Of a stretch of DNA of 64,000 nt, positions 9,225 through 17,508 are shown piece after piece. The DNA is from JAAFHB01 sp038236995 (GTDB lineage: Bacteria > Bacteroidota > Bacteroidia > Bacteroidales > Prolixibacteraceae), in NCBI GenBank assembly GCA_038236995.1, contig JBBRZE010000003.1, positions 1-64,000 on the forward strand, written 5' to 3'. The notes beneath the pieces are model-generated. The model was not told where the DNA came from. It made no database searches and saw only the letters and a list, made by a program, of their open reading frames with translations. Made by a program: the position numbers and the translations under genes. The stretch's first letter is position 1; each line of letters begins with the position of its first letter.

Positions 9225-9587
9225 ATGGAACAAGTATTAATGCTGATAATGGGGCCGTTGGTCGCCTCTTTTGTCACCTGGTTTTTTGCCATGCGAAAAA
9301 CTGCTGCAGAGGCCAACAGTACGGAGCTTAATAACACCACCAAGATTATTACCATGTGGCGCGAATTAAGCCTGGGGATGGAGTCGCGTTTTAAACAGGA
9401 AGTTGCAGAGCTGCGAAAAGAAAACTATGACCTTGAAAAAAAGGTCAAGGAGGTTGTAGAGGAGAACGCCGCCCTTTTACGCAAAATGAGAGATCTGGAA
9501 GACGAAAATACGAAGCTGACCATTCAGCTGACAATTTTCAACAAAACAAATCCTGCGACGGCTTTAATTCCGGAGGTCGCAGGATGA
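9225..9587 (+). CDS. Small membrane/coiled-coil protein of the lysis module
   Basis: A 120-residue protein. A hydrophobic N-terminal segment (about residues 2-22, MEQVLMLIMGPLVASFVTWF) is followed by a long charged heptad-rich region (about 45-105) expected to form a coiled coil. The frame is open from 9084, but that extension would overlap the preceding gene and read through the terminator at 9139-9175, so I place the start at the ATG at 9225, directly after AAAATTAAAAAA. It overlaps the endolysin start by 4 bp, so the two are probably co-translated. The layout fits a phage spanin- or holin-associated protein. Function is inferred from position only. Confidence 0.6.
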   Translation: MEQVLMLIMGPLVASFVTWFFAMRKTAAEANSTELNNTTKIITMWRELSLGMESRFKQEVAELRKENYDLEKKVKEVVEENAALLRKMRDLEDENTKLTIQLTIFNKTNPATALIPEVAG

Positions 9588-10117
9588 ACCTAATCAATGA
9601 AAAATGCACGTTGCTGGCTAAGCATTTCGAATCGCTGCACGACGGAGATCTGTCAAGTATTGGATTGCAGCCCAAAATGTGTCCGGCAGGCATCTGGACT
9701 GAAGGGTATGGAAACGCAATCATCGATCCTCTGACCGGGAGGTTTCTGACAGGATTTGAGAATAAAGGTCGTGCTTCGCTCCTATCTGATATTTATGATG
9801 AAGCCGGCGCGTCGGTACAACTCGAAAAAAACCTCATCAGGTATTCAGAGAAAGTACTTCGGGTATGCGCATCTTTAAATATGAAATTTGATGATGATAA
9901 GTTTTCGGCCCTGGTATCCTTCACCTACAACCTGGGTGCGGGTGCACTTAAAAACATGCTGACATCCTACAAAAATGGAATGGACATCAATAAAGCATTT
10001 TTATTGTATCGTTTTGCAAAGGTTGACGGGGTAAAAACGGAGTTACCCGGACTTGTAAGACGACGAAAAGCTGAAGCATGGTTATTTACAACCGGAAAAG
10101 TAAAGTTTAATTTATAA
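9584..10117 (+). CDS. Phage endolysin, glycoside hydrolase family 24 (T4-lysozyme type)
   Basis: A 177-residue lysozyme expected to cut the MurNAc-GlcNAc bond of peptidoglycan and so release phage. The catalytic Glu is E16 in HFESL. The active-site loop is CPAGIWTEGYG (residues 33-43), in which Cys33 occupies the position of the Asp of T4 lysozyme and Thr39 is conserved five residues on. About eight extra residues (GDLSSIGLQPK) sit between E16 and this loop, as I recall for other Bacteroidota phage lysozymes. FSALVSFTYNLGAGAL and GLVRRRKAEAWLF are further family hallmarks. There is no signal peptide, so export would need a holin. It overlaps the preceding gene by 4 bp. Confidence 0.88.
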   Translation: MNLINEKCTLLAKHFESLHDGDLSSIGLQPKMCPAGIWTEGYGNAIIDPLTGRFLTGFENKGRASLLSDIYDEAGASVQLEKNLIRYSEKVLRVCASLNMKFDDDKFSALVSFTYNLGAGALKNMLTSYKNGMDINKAFLLYRFAKVDGVKTELPGLVRRRKAEAWLFTTGKVKFNL

Positions 10118-10127
10118 CAGGAGTCAT

Positions 10128-10418
10128 ATGGAAAGCATCTGGGGTTATATCGCGATATTATTTGCCGGGGTTATTATTGGGCTGATCGTGTATTTAAAAA
10201 TTAACGGACCGGAAACTGTGATCAATGACAACACGCAAATCGGAAAGCTGAAACAACGCGGGACCGGGAACCAGGCAACAGTCACCGTCGATCCGGAAAA
10301 TGTTGTGGCGGATCCGGTCAATGTCAAAACCCGGGAAGAAAAACGGGAGGAGCGTAAAGGAAACCGAATAGCAAGAAGACAGGAAAGAAGAGAAGAAAAA
10401 CAAACAGGGGCTCTTTAA
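10128..10418 (+). CDS. Small single-pass membrane protein of the lysis module
   Basis: A 96-residue protein with one N-terminal transmembrane helix (about residues 5-24), a polar middle, and a highly charged Arg/Lys/Glu-rich C-terminal tail (about 68-93). AGGAG sits 7 bp before the start. It follows the endolysin stop by 10 bp, so it belongs to the same transcript. One helix with a charged tail is compatible with a small holin, antiholin or inner spanin. No family is recognised and the role is inferred from position. Confidence 0.6.
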   Translation: MESIWGYIAILFAGVIIGLIVYLKINGPETVINDNTQIGKLKQRGTGNQATVTVDPENVVADPVNVKTREEKREERKGNRIARRQERREEKQTGAL

Positions 10419-10492
10419 AAGATGTCCTTTAATAACGGAATGGGATTAGCGAGATTTGAACTGAAATTTTTATTTACTCTTAAAGTTCAATT

Positions 10493-10870
10493 ATGAAAAG
10501 GATCTTAATGTCGATTTTTTTGATCGGGTTGTTCGTACTGGGATGGAGTTCTCCCCCACCCGACCTTGTAAAGCACAGCCCACAATCCGGATATGTGAAG
10601 GCCGGTGACCAGGTACAGGCTGATGTTATTTATGCTGTTGATGAGACGGTGTTGCCATCTCCCGATACTCCGGCACCAACAAAATGGTTGGATGAGAATC
10701 TCCTGCAAACAATATCGGGTGTAATTCTGTTATTATATGAGTTTCTGGCATTAAAAATACCCACATCGAAAAGTATTTCTGTCCTGGGAAACCTTTACAA
10801 GCTGTTGACATGGTTTGTTCCGGACAATTCAAAAAAGGGTGGCCAGTTCTTGATTCGTGATAAATTGTAG
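10493..10870 (+). CDS. Small exported or membrane protein, possible holin-like component
   Basis: A 125-residue protein. The N terminus (MKRILMSIFLIGLFVLGWSS) is a good signal peptide or first membrane helix. A Pro-rich linker follows, then a second hydrophobic region (about residues 71-105, TISGVILLLYEFLALKI onward). It is the last gene of the module and is followed by the terminator at 10914-10946. Two hydrophobic segments next to an endolysin fit a holin, but no family is recognised. Confidence 0.55.
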   Translation: MKRILMSIFLIGLFVLGWSSPPPDLVKHSPQSGYVKAGDQVQADVIYAVDETVLPSPDTPAPTKWLDENLLQTISGVILLLYEFLALKIPTSKSISVLGNLYKLLTWFVPDNSKKGGQFLIRDKL

Positions 10871-10893
10871 GTTTTTTTGTTTGTTTAGTTAGT

Positions 10894-10946
10894 CATAAGT
10901 TTGGGTTTAGTGTAAATCTCCGGCGGAATACGTCGGAGATTTTTTT
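10894..10946 (+). terminator. Repeated motif and terminator closing the lysis module
   Basis: CATAAGTTTGGGTTTAG (10894-10910) matches the motif at 2735-2751 at 16 of 17 positions. It is followed by the hairpin ATCTCCG/CGGAGAT and a T-run (10914-10946). Confidence 0.75.
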
Positions 10947-11101
10947 ATATTAAGGATCGCGAAGCAAATTCATTAATAGAATTGTTTTAATTTTGCAAGT
11001 GTTGATTCGATACAAAAAAATTTATACTCGCTAAATACTCGCCATGGTTTATTTTAACAACAGTTAAAATATTGTATATCTGTTGTTTGTATAATTATTG
11101 A

Positions 11102-11163
11102 GCACGCCTGGAAAGTGTGTGTACTCCAAAAGGGTACCGTGGGTTCGAATCCCACTCTCTCCG
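11102..11163 (+). other. 3' fragment of tRNA-Ser(GGA): probable attachment site of the integrated element
   Basis: The segment contains a complete anticodon arm (CACGC/GTGTG, loop CTGGAAA, anticodon GGA at 11110-11112), the long class II variable arm (GTACTC/GGGTAC), a perfect T arm (GTGGG TTCGAAT CCCAC) and the 3' acceptor strand TCTCTCC with discriminator G at 11163. The D arm and 5' acceptor strand are absent: sequence before 11102 is AT-rich and cannot pair with TCTCTCC. Integration by tyrosine recombinases into tRNA genes leaves exactly such a 3' fragment at one end and a restored tRNA at the other. The intact copy and integrase would then lie left of the window. Confidence 0.75.
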
Positions 11164-11166
11164 CTG

Positions 11167-11206
11167 AAAAAGAGGTCTTTAACGAAAGTTAAATACCTCT
11201 TTTTTA
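11167..11206 (+). terminator. Terminator of the original tRNA-Ser locus
   Basis: AAAAAGAGGT.TTTAAC, GAAA loop, GTTAAA.ACCTCTTTTTT. It starts 4 bp after the tRNA fragment, where the native terminator of the tRNA gene would lie, so chromosomal sequence probably resumes here. Confidence 0.8.
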
Positions 11207-11732
11207 TTAGTAGAATTTAAACTCATGGTCAGTTTTTATCATACTAAACAATTTGCAGCTAATACTGGCTGTGAAAAAATCCTCCTAAACATCATTTATA
11301 CACGATACGTTAGGAACAAGAAAGTCATTATAACGTATAAACAATGTGTTTCCAAAAGCAAACTGCTTTTGTTTAGACCTTACAGCATATTTTGAGACGG
11401 CAATCACCAATAAGCTAATCGCAAACCGTCACTTAAAAATTGAAATATCCCACCTTTCTCCGCTTCCCCGGATGTTAAATTTTAATTTTTTATTTGTAAC
11501 GTGTAACTTTATTAATATAATACGTAGAATAGATTAATTACAAAGTTTCCATTTGGAGGTTTTGAAAGTTTTCGTTTAATAATTATGGGAAGTTATATTG
11601 ATATATATTAATATTATATCTATATTAACTATTAGAATAAAATAAAACAACTTGGTAATCATTGAGATTATCAGGGTTTTCAATATATAATATTAAACAT
11701 AAATGTAAAAGGAATAAACTAAATTATGAAAT
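11207..11732. other. AT-rich gap without a supported gene
   Basis: The stretch is strongly AT-rich, especially 11570-11730. A 63-codon frame at 11346-11537 has no ribosome site or family resemblance and I do not call it. I see no RNA gene. Confidence 0.4.
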
Positions 11733-12197
11733 ATGAAAGCGAACGAATTAAAAGTAGGCCAGGATTTTAAGTTTCCGGGACAAAGAAAATTTAGATGTAT
11801 TGTAGAAATTAAAGAAATAAAACCATCGGACAGAGCGCAACCTGAACATATTGGAAAGCTGCTATTTTATTTTGATGATGACAGTCAAATGCTTTTGTCC
11901 AAAGAGGACGAGTTAGATATTCAAGAAATGTCATTACCGGCTAAAAAGAAGATAAAGAGAGAGCCAAGCCGTTATGAATTTGAGACTTATCTCAATAGTT
12001 TATACAGTAAAACAATGGATAATGAAACTGCCTTAAAGCATTTCATCTACCTTACTATTCCAAATTCTGCTTCTGGACGAAAGATTACACATGAGAAATT
12101 AAAGGTCGCGATCCGGACAAAACAATTCGGCAGACTTTTACGAAGATATGATCCTTCAAGATTTGAGTCTGAATACGAATCAGACAGAATAAAATAA
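11733..12197 (+). CDS. Hypothetical cytoplasmic protein
   Basis: A 154-residue soluble protein that I do not recognise. The first 75 residues look like a small beta-rich fold (KVGQDFKFPGQRKFRCIVEI, then LLFYFDDDSQMLL). A Lys/Arg-rich linker follows (AKKKIKREPSR) and then a helical charged C terminus. There is no signal peptide or membrane segment. A purine-rich AAAAGGAA lies about 20 nt before the start. It stands alone between AT-rich gaps just outside the att site, so it could be accessory DNA. Confidence 0.5.
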   Translation: MKANELKVGQDFKFPGQRKFRCIVEIKEIKPSDRAQPEHIGKLLFYFDDDSQMLLSKEDELDIQEMSLPAKKKIKREPSRYEFETYLNSLYSKTMDNETALKHFIYLTIPNSASGRKITHEKLKVAIRTKQFGRLLRRYDPSRFESEYESDRIK

Positions 12198-12429
12198 AAC
12201 AGTTTAGGGAATTACTTATAATGTGTTCCCTGAATTGTTGGATAAACGAATCAGATCGTTTGGTTAAGTCTTCAATTAGTTTTACTTAACTAAAATTGAA
12301 CTGCATATACCTAATCCTTAAATTATAAGTGCATGTAAGTTCACCTGACAGCAAATAACCCTTATTCTAAATGGTTTACGCAGAAATCAGACTGTATAAT
12401 TAAACTTTTTAATTACAATATCTCAGATC

Positions 12430-12555
12430 ATGAGTACAATTTTTCAACAGACATCTGATACAGAATCCGATTTTTCTTTTTAACGCAAGTTATTGCAACC
12501 CGAGCAGACGCTCGACAAACAGATGAATGAATTACGGCAATTATATTCTGAATAG
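12430..12555 (+). pseudogene. Possible small broken reading frame with in-frame stop
   Basis: An ATG at 12430 opens MSTIFQQTSDTESDFSF and meets TAA at 12481-12483. The same frame then continues for 23 codons (RKLLQPEQTLDKQMNELRQL...) to TAG at 12555. The second part reads like a genuine amphipathic helix, which suggests one short gene interrupted by a stop, but no homologue is recognised. Otherwise the 12198-12765 gap holds nothing I can support. Confidence 0.2.
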
Positions 12556-12765
12556 CTTTCTTCACAGCTAAAAATTGCGTTTATTATCTGCTTTTTTCAC
12601 AGATTTAACAAAAATCCATTTCATTACGGTAGCCTTAAGCTCAATAAATAAAACAAATGCCAATCCCAGTTTAACACGAATGATTTGTAATTTAGCCGCC
12701 TTGAATGTTGATTAACATCATACATTCATTTTACTGTATTTCAATATTTCAGACAAATACTTCAC

Positions 12766-13719
12766 GTGCGGAAAGAAATCATCAAAGGATATTTTTACAC
12801 CATTCTGGCAACTTTGGCTTTTAGTAATGTGTACGTCTTTAGCAAAGCAGCTCTAAATGAGGTTTCTCTGCCGCTGTTTTTATTCTTGATGGTTTCTGTT
12901 GGATTTGTAATTAACCTGATCATTCTTTGGGTTAAAGGAGGCTTTAAAAAACTTTCATCAATTCCACGTAGAATGTGGTGGATATTCCCAACCCTTGGCA
13001 CCATCGAAATCTTCACAGTCTTCACTTTCTATGCATCCGTGAATGCTATTTCAGAACCAGCAGTAACCGGATTTCTGGGTAATCTTTTTCCCCTTTTCAC
13101 TACTATACTGGGAATTATGTTTTTGAAAGAGCGCTTCTCACCTATCGAAACAATCGGAGTTTTTGTAGTTTTTGCAGGAGCCTTGCTAACAAGCTATTCC
13201 GGACACCTTGCCTGGAAAGATTTTTTCATCCCGGGCGTTGGACTGGTAGTAATGAATTGCCTCGGAGCTGCAACAGCAACAGTAATTGTGCGAGCAAAAG
13301 TCAATAACCTAACGCCCGAAATACTAAGTTTTAATCGCACCTTCTGGTTACTGATCTTCTTCTCAGTCTGGGTAATCATTGCCCACACTCCAATTATCAT
13401 TTCATCCAGGGCGTTTACAAATACAGTAATTGCAGCAATACTCGATCCTGTTTTAGCAATCCTACTGGTCTACAAGGCTTATCAATACATCGAAGCATCT
13501 CGCGGAACAATTATTCAGTCCGCAAAGGGATTAATGATTATTCCGGTTGCCTTCTTCTATTTCGGTACATTACCATTACCTCATCAGATTGCCGGTGGAA
13601 TCATCGCAATGATTGGAGTGATAATCATCGGATTGGGACAAAATGTGCTTGACCGAAGAAAACAAAGGCTTGACGGTGAGACTGAGAGCGCAAGGGATCG
13701 AGCGAATGAGTTACTTTAA
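12766..13719 (+). CDS. DMT-superfamily (EamA) transporter
   Basis: A 317-residue membrane protein with about ten hydrophobic helices arranged as two EamA halves (about residues 8-140 and 150-295). The first half ends ITLGIMFLKERFSPIETIG-like, the E-R-element typical of the family; here it is TILGIMFLKERFSPIE. A charged C-terminal tail follows. Family members export amino acids, nucleotide-sugars or other metabolites; the substrate cannot be read from the sequence. The start is GTG at 12766. The stop overlaps the convergent methyltransferase gene by 4 bp. Confidence 0.88.
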   Translation: MRKEIIKGYFYTILATLAFSNVYVFSKAALNEVSLPLFLFLMVSVGFVINLIILWVKGGFKKLSSIPRRMWWIFPTLGTIEIFTVFTFYASVNAISEPAVTGFLGNLFPLFTTILGIMFLKERFSPIETIGVFVVFAGALLTSYSGHLAWKDFFIPGVGLVVMNCLGAATATVIVRAKVNNLTPEILSFNRTFWLLIFFSVWVIIAHTPIIISSRAFTNTVIAAILDPVLAILLVYKAYQYIEASRGTIIQSAKGLMIIPVAFFYFGTLPLPHQIAGGIIAMIGVIIIGLGQNVLDRRKQRLDGETESARDRANELL

Positions 13720-15113
13720 ATCGGAAACTTTGCGATTTCATTTGTAAGCCGTTCATCACGAAATTCCGTTACAGACATCCTGATGCGCCATTCTTTTGGA
13801 TAGGCGCTATTGAACCGGTTCCCTAAATTTTTAACCCAACCTAAGGGAATATTCCGATAAGTAATCAGGTTCCAACCCTTGTCCGATGATTGCGGTGAAA
13901 TATCGTCTCGTTTCAGGTAGGTGATCGCCTCTTCAAGCGTCAGATCGATCTCTGGAAAAGCGGAACGATTAAGGATTGTTGATAAAGCCAGTTCGTGCAC
14001 AGGAATCAAATCCCGTTGCTTCATCTCTCCTATTTTTACCCCGGCGTGAATGATCCGAAGGTTGTTTTTGATCTTTATCAAATCAGATAAATGATGCGCA
14101 GGAAAGGCAAGCAATGAATCTTCAAATTTCAATATATCAAGACTTTCATCTGATATTAATGGCCTCCCAATTTCTTTTTCAGCTTTTGAAGCAAGCAACG
14201 GATTATCTTTGATTTTCTTCGACACTGGCATCCCATTTCCCCCGGTTTTCCTGACAACAGCCATAAAGAAGCCCTCGCCTGAAACCTTATGGGGATAAAA
14301 GCGATAGCAGGGAAAACCACCGGCATCGGTAATTGTCACACCCCACTGATCATTTATCTTTAAACTGACAGGCTCAATATCTGAAAATTCACTTAGCCAC
14401 TTTATATTCTCTTCATTCTCGGCAGGGTTAAAAGTACAGGTACTGTAAATCAAAATCCCACCTTCCTTGAGTGTTGGCCAAACATCAGCAAGTATGCGCT
14501 GCTGACGCTGGGCACAAAGCTGAGCATTGTCTGGTGACCATTCATGAACAGCGTTTTCGTCGCGTCTAAAGAGCCCTTCACCTGAACAGGGTGCATCAAT
14601 CACCACAAGATCGAAAAATCTGGGCAGCCGTTGAAAATCATGCGGATCGTTATTCGTAACAACCACATTCGGAGTCCCCCATTTCTTCAGATTTTCAGAT
14701 AAAATTTGTCCTCGTGACCTTATTACATCATTGCTAACCAACAAACTGTCTTTTGGAAGCAGAGCGGCAAGATGAGTCGATTTCCCACCAGGAGCAGCAC
14801 ATAAATCCAGTACTTTCAGATCCGATTTTGTGATTGTCTGTTTTACGGCCTGCTCCAAAAACATAGAACTTGATTCCTGCACATAGTAAACACCGGCATG
14901 GATAAACGGATCAATAGTAAACAGAGGACGCCGGGGAACAACAAAACCAGTCTCGCAATAACTAACCGTGGTTAGAGCTGGTGATTTCAGGAATTTTGCG
15001 GGATTAACCCTTATTGTCGTTACTATATCATTATCAAACGATTGCCTAAATTCATCAAAATCATTTTCGAGCATTGTCATCATTCGCCTGACAAATATTT
15101 CAGGTAATATCAT
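13716..15113 (-). CDS. RsmF-like rRNA (cytosine-C5) methyltransferase, NOL1/NOP2/Sun family
   Basis: A 465-residue S-adenosylmethionine-dependent m5C methyltransferase. An N-terminal region precedes the Rossmann core, which has the SAM motif VLDLCAAPGGKST (residues 101-113). DAPCSGEG (173-180) contains the conserved Cys176, and YSTCTFNPAENE contains the catalytic Cys226. The two-cysteine arrangement is diagnostic for RNA m5C enzymes. The 180-residue C-terminal part ends in a PUA-like/RsmF C-terminal region (IPLGWVKNLGNRFNSAYPKE). Length and layout match RsmF (YebU), which modifies 16S rRNA, but I cannot tell which rRNA base is the target here. It is convergent with the transporter, overlapping it by 4 bp. 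Confidence 0.9.
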   Translation of the reverse strand: MILPEIFVRRMMTMLENDFDEFRQSFDNDIVTTIRVNPAKFLKSPALTTVSYCETGFVVPRRPLFTIDPFIHAGVYYVQESSSMFLEQAVKQTITKSDLKVLDLCAAPGGKSTHLAALLPKDSLLVSNDVIRSRGQILSENLKKWGTPNVVVTNNDPHDFQRLPRFFDLVVIDAPCSGEGLFRRDENAVHEWSPDNAQLCAQRQQRILADVWPTLKEGGILIYSTCTFNPAENEENIKWLSEFSDIEPVSLKINDQWGVTITDAGGFPCYRFYPHKVSGEGFFMAVVRKTGGNGMPVSKKIKDNPLLASKAEKEIGRPLISDESLDILKFEDSLLAFPAHHLSDLIKIKNNLRIIHAGVKIGEMKQRDLIPVHELALSTILNRSAFPEIDLTLEEAITYLKRDDISPQSSDKGWNLITYRNIPLGWVKNLGNRFNSAYPKEWRIRMSVTEFRDERLTNEIAKFPI

Positions 15114-15295
15114 CTTAATATATTAATCTTTTGCGTTTCAAAATTAGCCTTTTTCAACCAAAATAAGGATCTGCACAAAAAAAATAGATATCTATTTAAA
15201 ATAATCAGCATTAATTTCTTAATATTTCTGTAGCTTTACAGTGTTGTCTCACTGTGATGGTTATTTTCGTATAGAGCAGATTTAAAACTATTAAT

Positions 15296-17077
15296 ATGTC
15301 ATTTTCATTTCGTTTACGCTATTTTCTGGGACTAATTCCAACGGCACAAAAGATCGATGCAGCATGGGCTGAACGTTTAAAAATGCGGGAAGAGTTCCAT
15401 TTGATTGAAACTTCTAATGAACTTGCCCGGTATAATGAACTTAAACTTCTGATCCAATCAGATGGATTCCTGGCAAGAAAGAACGACATCATTAACATGA
15501 GCCTCATCGGAAGTGCAGAGAACAAACTTCTCACGGAACGAATAAACCTTGAGCATTCAAGACCGTTTAAAGATTATTTTAAATTTATTCAATCACCAGT
15601 TTTCAACAGACTTAATTCAATAACAGGAAGTTCTGAGCTTTCACGCTATTTCGGATTGAAGAAAATTGTTGAAGCACCTGATTTTATTCAACGGAAAAGA
15701 GAAGCTGAAACACTTCGCCACAAAGACTCGACTGAATTTCGGAAAAGAAAAGATTTAGAAACGTTGCAGAAAAGTGCACGAATAAAGCACTACTATACGA
15801 CGCTCTCCTCTGTTGAATACCGTTTGTTTCTTGAACTTGATGCTACTGAAAAAGGGAATTTGGATGATCGTTCAAAAAAGAAAGATCCAAAAATAAAAAT
15901 ATATCGCAAATATCTGAATTCAAGGGTCTATAAAAATGTGAAAATAGTTGAAGAACTTGGCCTTCCTGCTAAATTGGAGCAACTAAAACAAGAGACCAGT
16001 ACCAAATCTTTTCTCGAACGTGAGGCTTATTTTAAAAATGCTGCACGTTTCGAAACGACTCCGGATTATGCGCCTTTCAAAGAGTTTAGCCAACTATCGA
16101 AAAGCAGCGAAATCATATTTTATCTAAAGGTATGTAAGTCTTCTCTTTATGCAAATTATCAAAAGGTAGTTGATTCGCAAGAGTTAGCACGTCTTATTGA
16201 GTTAAGATCAGAAGTCGAAAAACCGGAATTTAAACAACAGGTCGCTTTCCTTAAAAACAAGAAAAGGTTTAACACTACTCCGCAGTATACCACTGAGAAA
16301 GAGTTTTATAAATTGGAAAACAGCAGGACTATAAAGAATTATTTTCAATTACAAAAGCGACCGGAGCTTGCATTTTTCAATCAGTGGGAAATTGTGATGG
16401 AAGAGAATTTTTCAGAACACCAGCTTTCTGCAGCACTTTGGGAACCAGAAAATTACTGGGGTGCTAAAATGGCCGGCTTCAGCTTCTCTCAGGCAAATGA
16501 GCTTCAGGCATATCATGGATTGAAGAACATCGTGATTCGTAATAAGGTACTTTCGATTGTTACAAAGGCCGAAAAATCAGAAGGAAAAGTTTGGGATCCG
16601 GCGATCGGACTTCTAACCAAAAAATTTGACTTCACTTCCGGCATTTTAAATACTGGAAATGGTTTCAGATTCAAAGAGGGTATTTTAGAGGCTAAAGTAA
16701 AATTTCGTGCAAATAAAGCCTTTACAAGCGCATTTTCGCTTACAGGCAACCAACCTTTCCCTCAAATTGATGTTTTCAGGAGTGGAAATAACTGTGTTGG
16801 TCTTGGCATTATTGATCAGCCGGGCATAAAAGGTGTCAAGCAATTAGCTCAGATCAGGGGATTGAATTATAACAATTTTCATATTTTCAGAGTCGAAATT
16901 TTCGGAAATCTTGTGGTTTGGAAAATCAACAATTATGAAGTCCACCGCGAACAGGTTTCAAAAAACATGGGTGAATTGTTCATCAATTTTATTGGTAGTC
17001 TTCACCAGCCGGTCAACGGTGAGTCGTTGCCTCACCATTTCGAAATTGATTGGGTAAGATGTTTAAAAAAGAAATAA
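15296..17077 (+). CDS. Helical-repeat protein with catalytically dead GH16-like domain
   Basis: A 593-residue protein without a convincing signal peptide. Residues about 30-400 are built of degenerate repeats with a common pattern S-x-E-L-x-x-Y-x-x-L-x4-x-x-P-x-F (SNELARYNELKLLI, SSELSRYFGLKKIV, DSQELARLIELRSEV) and are rich in Lys, Glu, Phe and Tyr. Residues about 405-590 show the GH16 jelly-roll landmarks FKEGILEAKVKF, IDVF and the closing HHFEIDWVRCL. The GH16 active motif E-x-D-x-x-E reads QIDVFR here (Q490, D492, R495): both catalytic glutamates are replaced, so hydrolysis is unlikely and sugar binding is the better guess. The PAS protein follows 15 bp downstream. A cellular role is unknown. 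Confidence 0.75.
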   Translation: MSFSFRLRYFLGLIPTAQKIDAAWAERLKMREEFHLIETSNELARYNELKLLIQSDGFLARKNDIINMSLIGSAENKLLTERINLEHSRPFKDYFKFIQSPVFNRLNSITGSSELSRYFGLKKIVEAPDFIQRKREAETLRHKDSTEFRKRKDLETLQKSARIKHYYTTLSSVEYRLFLELDATEKGNLDDRSKKKDPKIKIYRKYLNSRVYKNVKIVEELGLPAKLEQLKQETSTKSFLEREAYFKNAARFETTPDYAPFKEFSQLSKSSEIIFYLKVCKSSLYANYQKVVDSQELARLIELRSEVEKPEFKQQVAFLKNKKRFNTTPQYTTEKEFYKLENSRTIKNYFQLQKRPELAFFNQWEIVMEENFSEHQLSAALWEPENYWGAKMAGFSFSQANELQAYHGLKNIVIRNKVLSIVTKAEKSEGKVWDPAIGLLTKKFDFTSGILNTGNGFRFKEGILEAKVKFRANKAFTSAFSLTGNQPFPQIDVFRSGNNCVGLGIIDQPGIKGVKQLAQIRGLNYNNFHIFRVEIFGNLVVWKINNYEVHREQVSKNMGELFINFIGSLHQPVNGESLPHHFEIDWVRCLKKK

Positions 17078-17092
17078 TCAAATAGTTTAAAA

Positions 17093-17428
17093 ATGAACAT
17101 CTGGTCCGAAGAATTTGAAGGTGCAATTACTATTTGCGATCGGGAAGGAATCATCTCCTATATGAATGATGGTTCAAAAAGGGTTTTTATGAAGTACGGC
17201 GGAGCCGATCTGATAGGAACTAATTTGCTCGACTGCCATCCTGAACCCTCGCGTTCGAAAGTGGCAGAGATGTTAAAAACACCAACTACAAATACTTATA
17301 CAATTGAAAAAGGAGGTATGAAGAAAATCATCCATCAATCGCCCTTATACGAGAATGGTGTTTTTAGTGGATTGATTGAAATGTCATTTGAACTGCCATC
17401 TTCACTATCCCATTTCAAACGCGACTAA
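17093..17428 (+). CDS. Stand-alone PAS-domain protein
   Basis: A 111-residue protein that is almost entirely one PAS domain: an opening beta-strand pair (GAITICDREGIISYMNDGSK), then GADLIGTNLLDCHPEPSRSK, then a closing sheet (YTIEKGGMKKIIHQSPLY, FSGLIEMSFELP). The CHP motif occurs in a PAS subclass also found in DUF438 proteins. There is no kinase, cyclase or DNA-binding domain, so it would have to signal through a partner or simply bind a ligand. It is 15 bp after the GH16-like gene and probably co-transcribed with it. Confidence 0.8.
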   Translation: MNIWSEEFEGAITICDREGIISYMNDGSKRVFMKYGGADLIGTNLLDCHPEPSRSKVAEMLKTPTTNTYTIEKGGMKKIIHQSPLYENGVFSGLIEMSFELPSSLSHFKRD

Positions 17429-17508
17429 GGAAAGAATTGGTGAGAAGGAGAAGGGGCAAAAAGGAGATTGAAACATTCTCCCATTTTCTCTCTTACTCCT
17501 ATTCACAA

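Noticed and set aside
11102..11163. Functional tRNA gene
   Set aside because: The 5' acceptor strand and D arm are absent; only the 3' part of tRNA-Ser can be folded.
11346..11537. 63-codon frame in the AT-rich gap
   Set aside because: No ribosome site, no recognisable composition or family.
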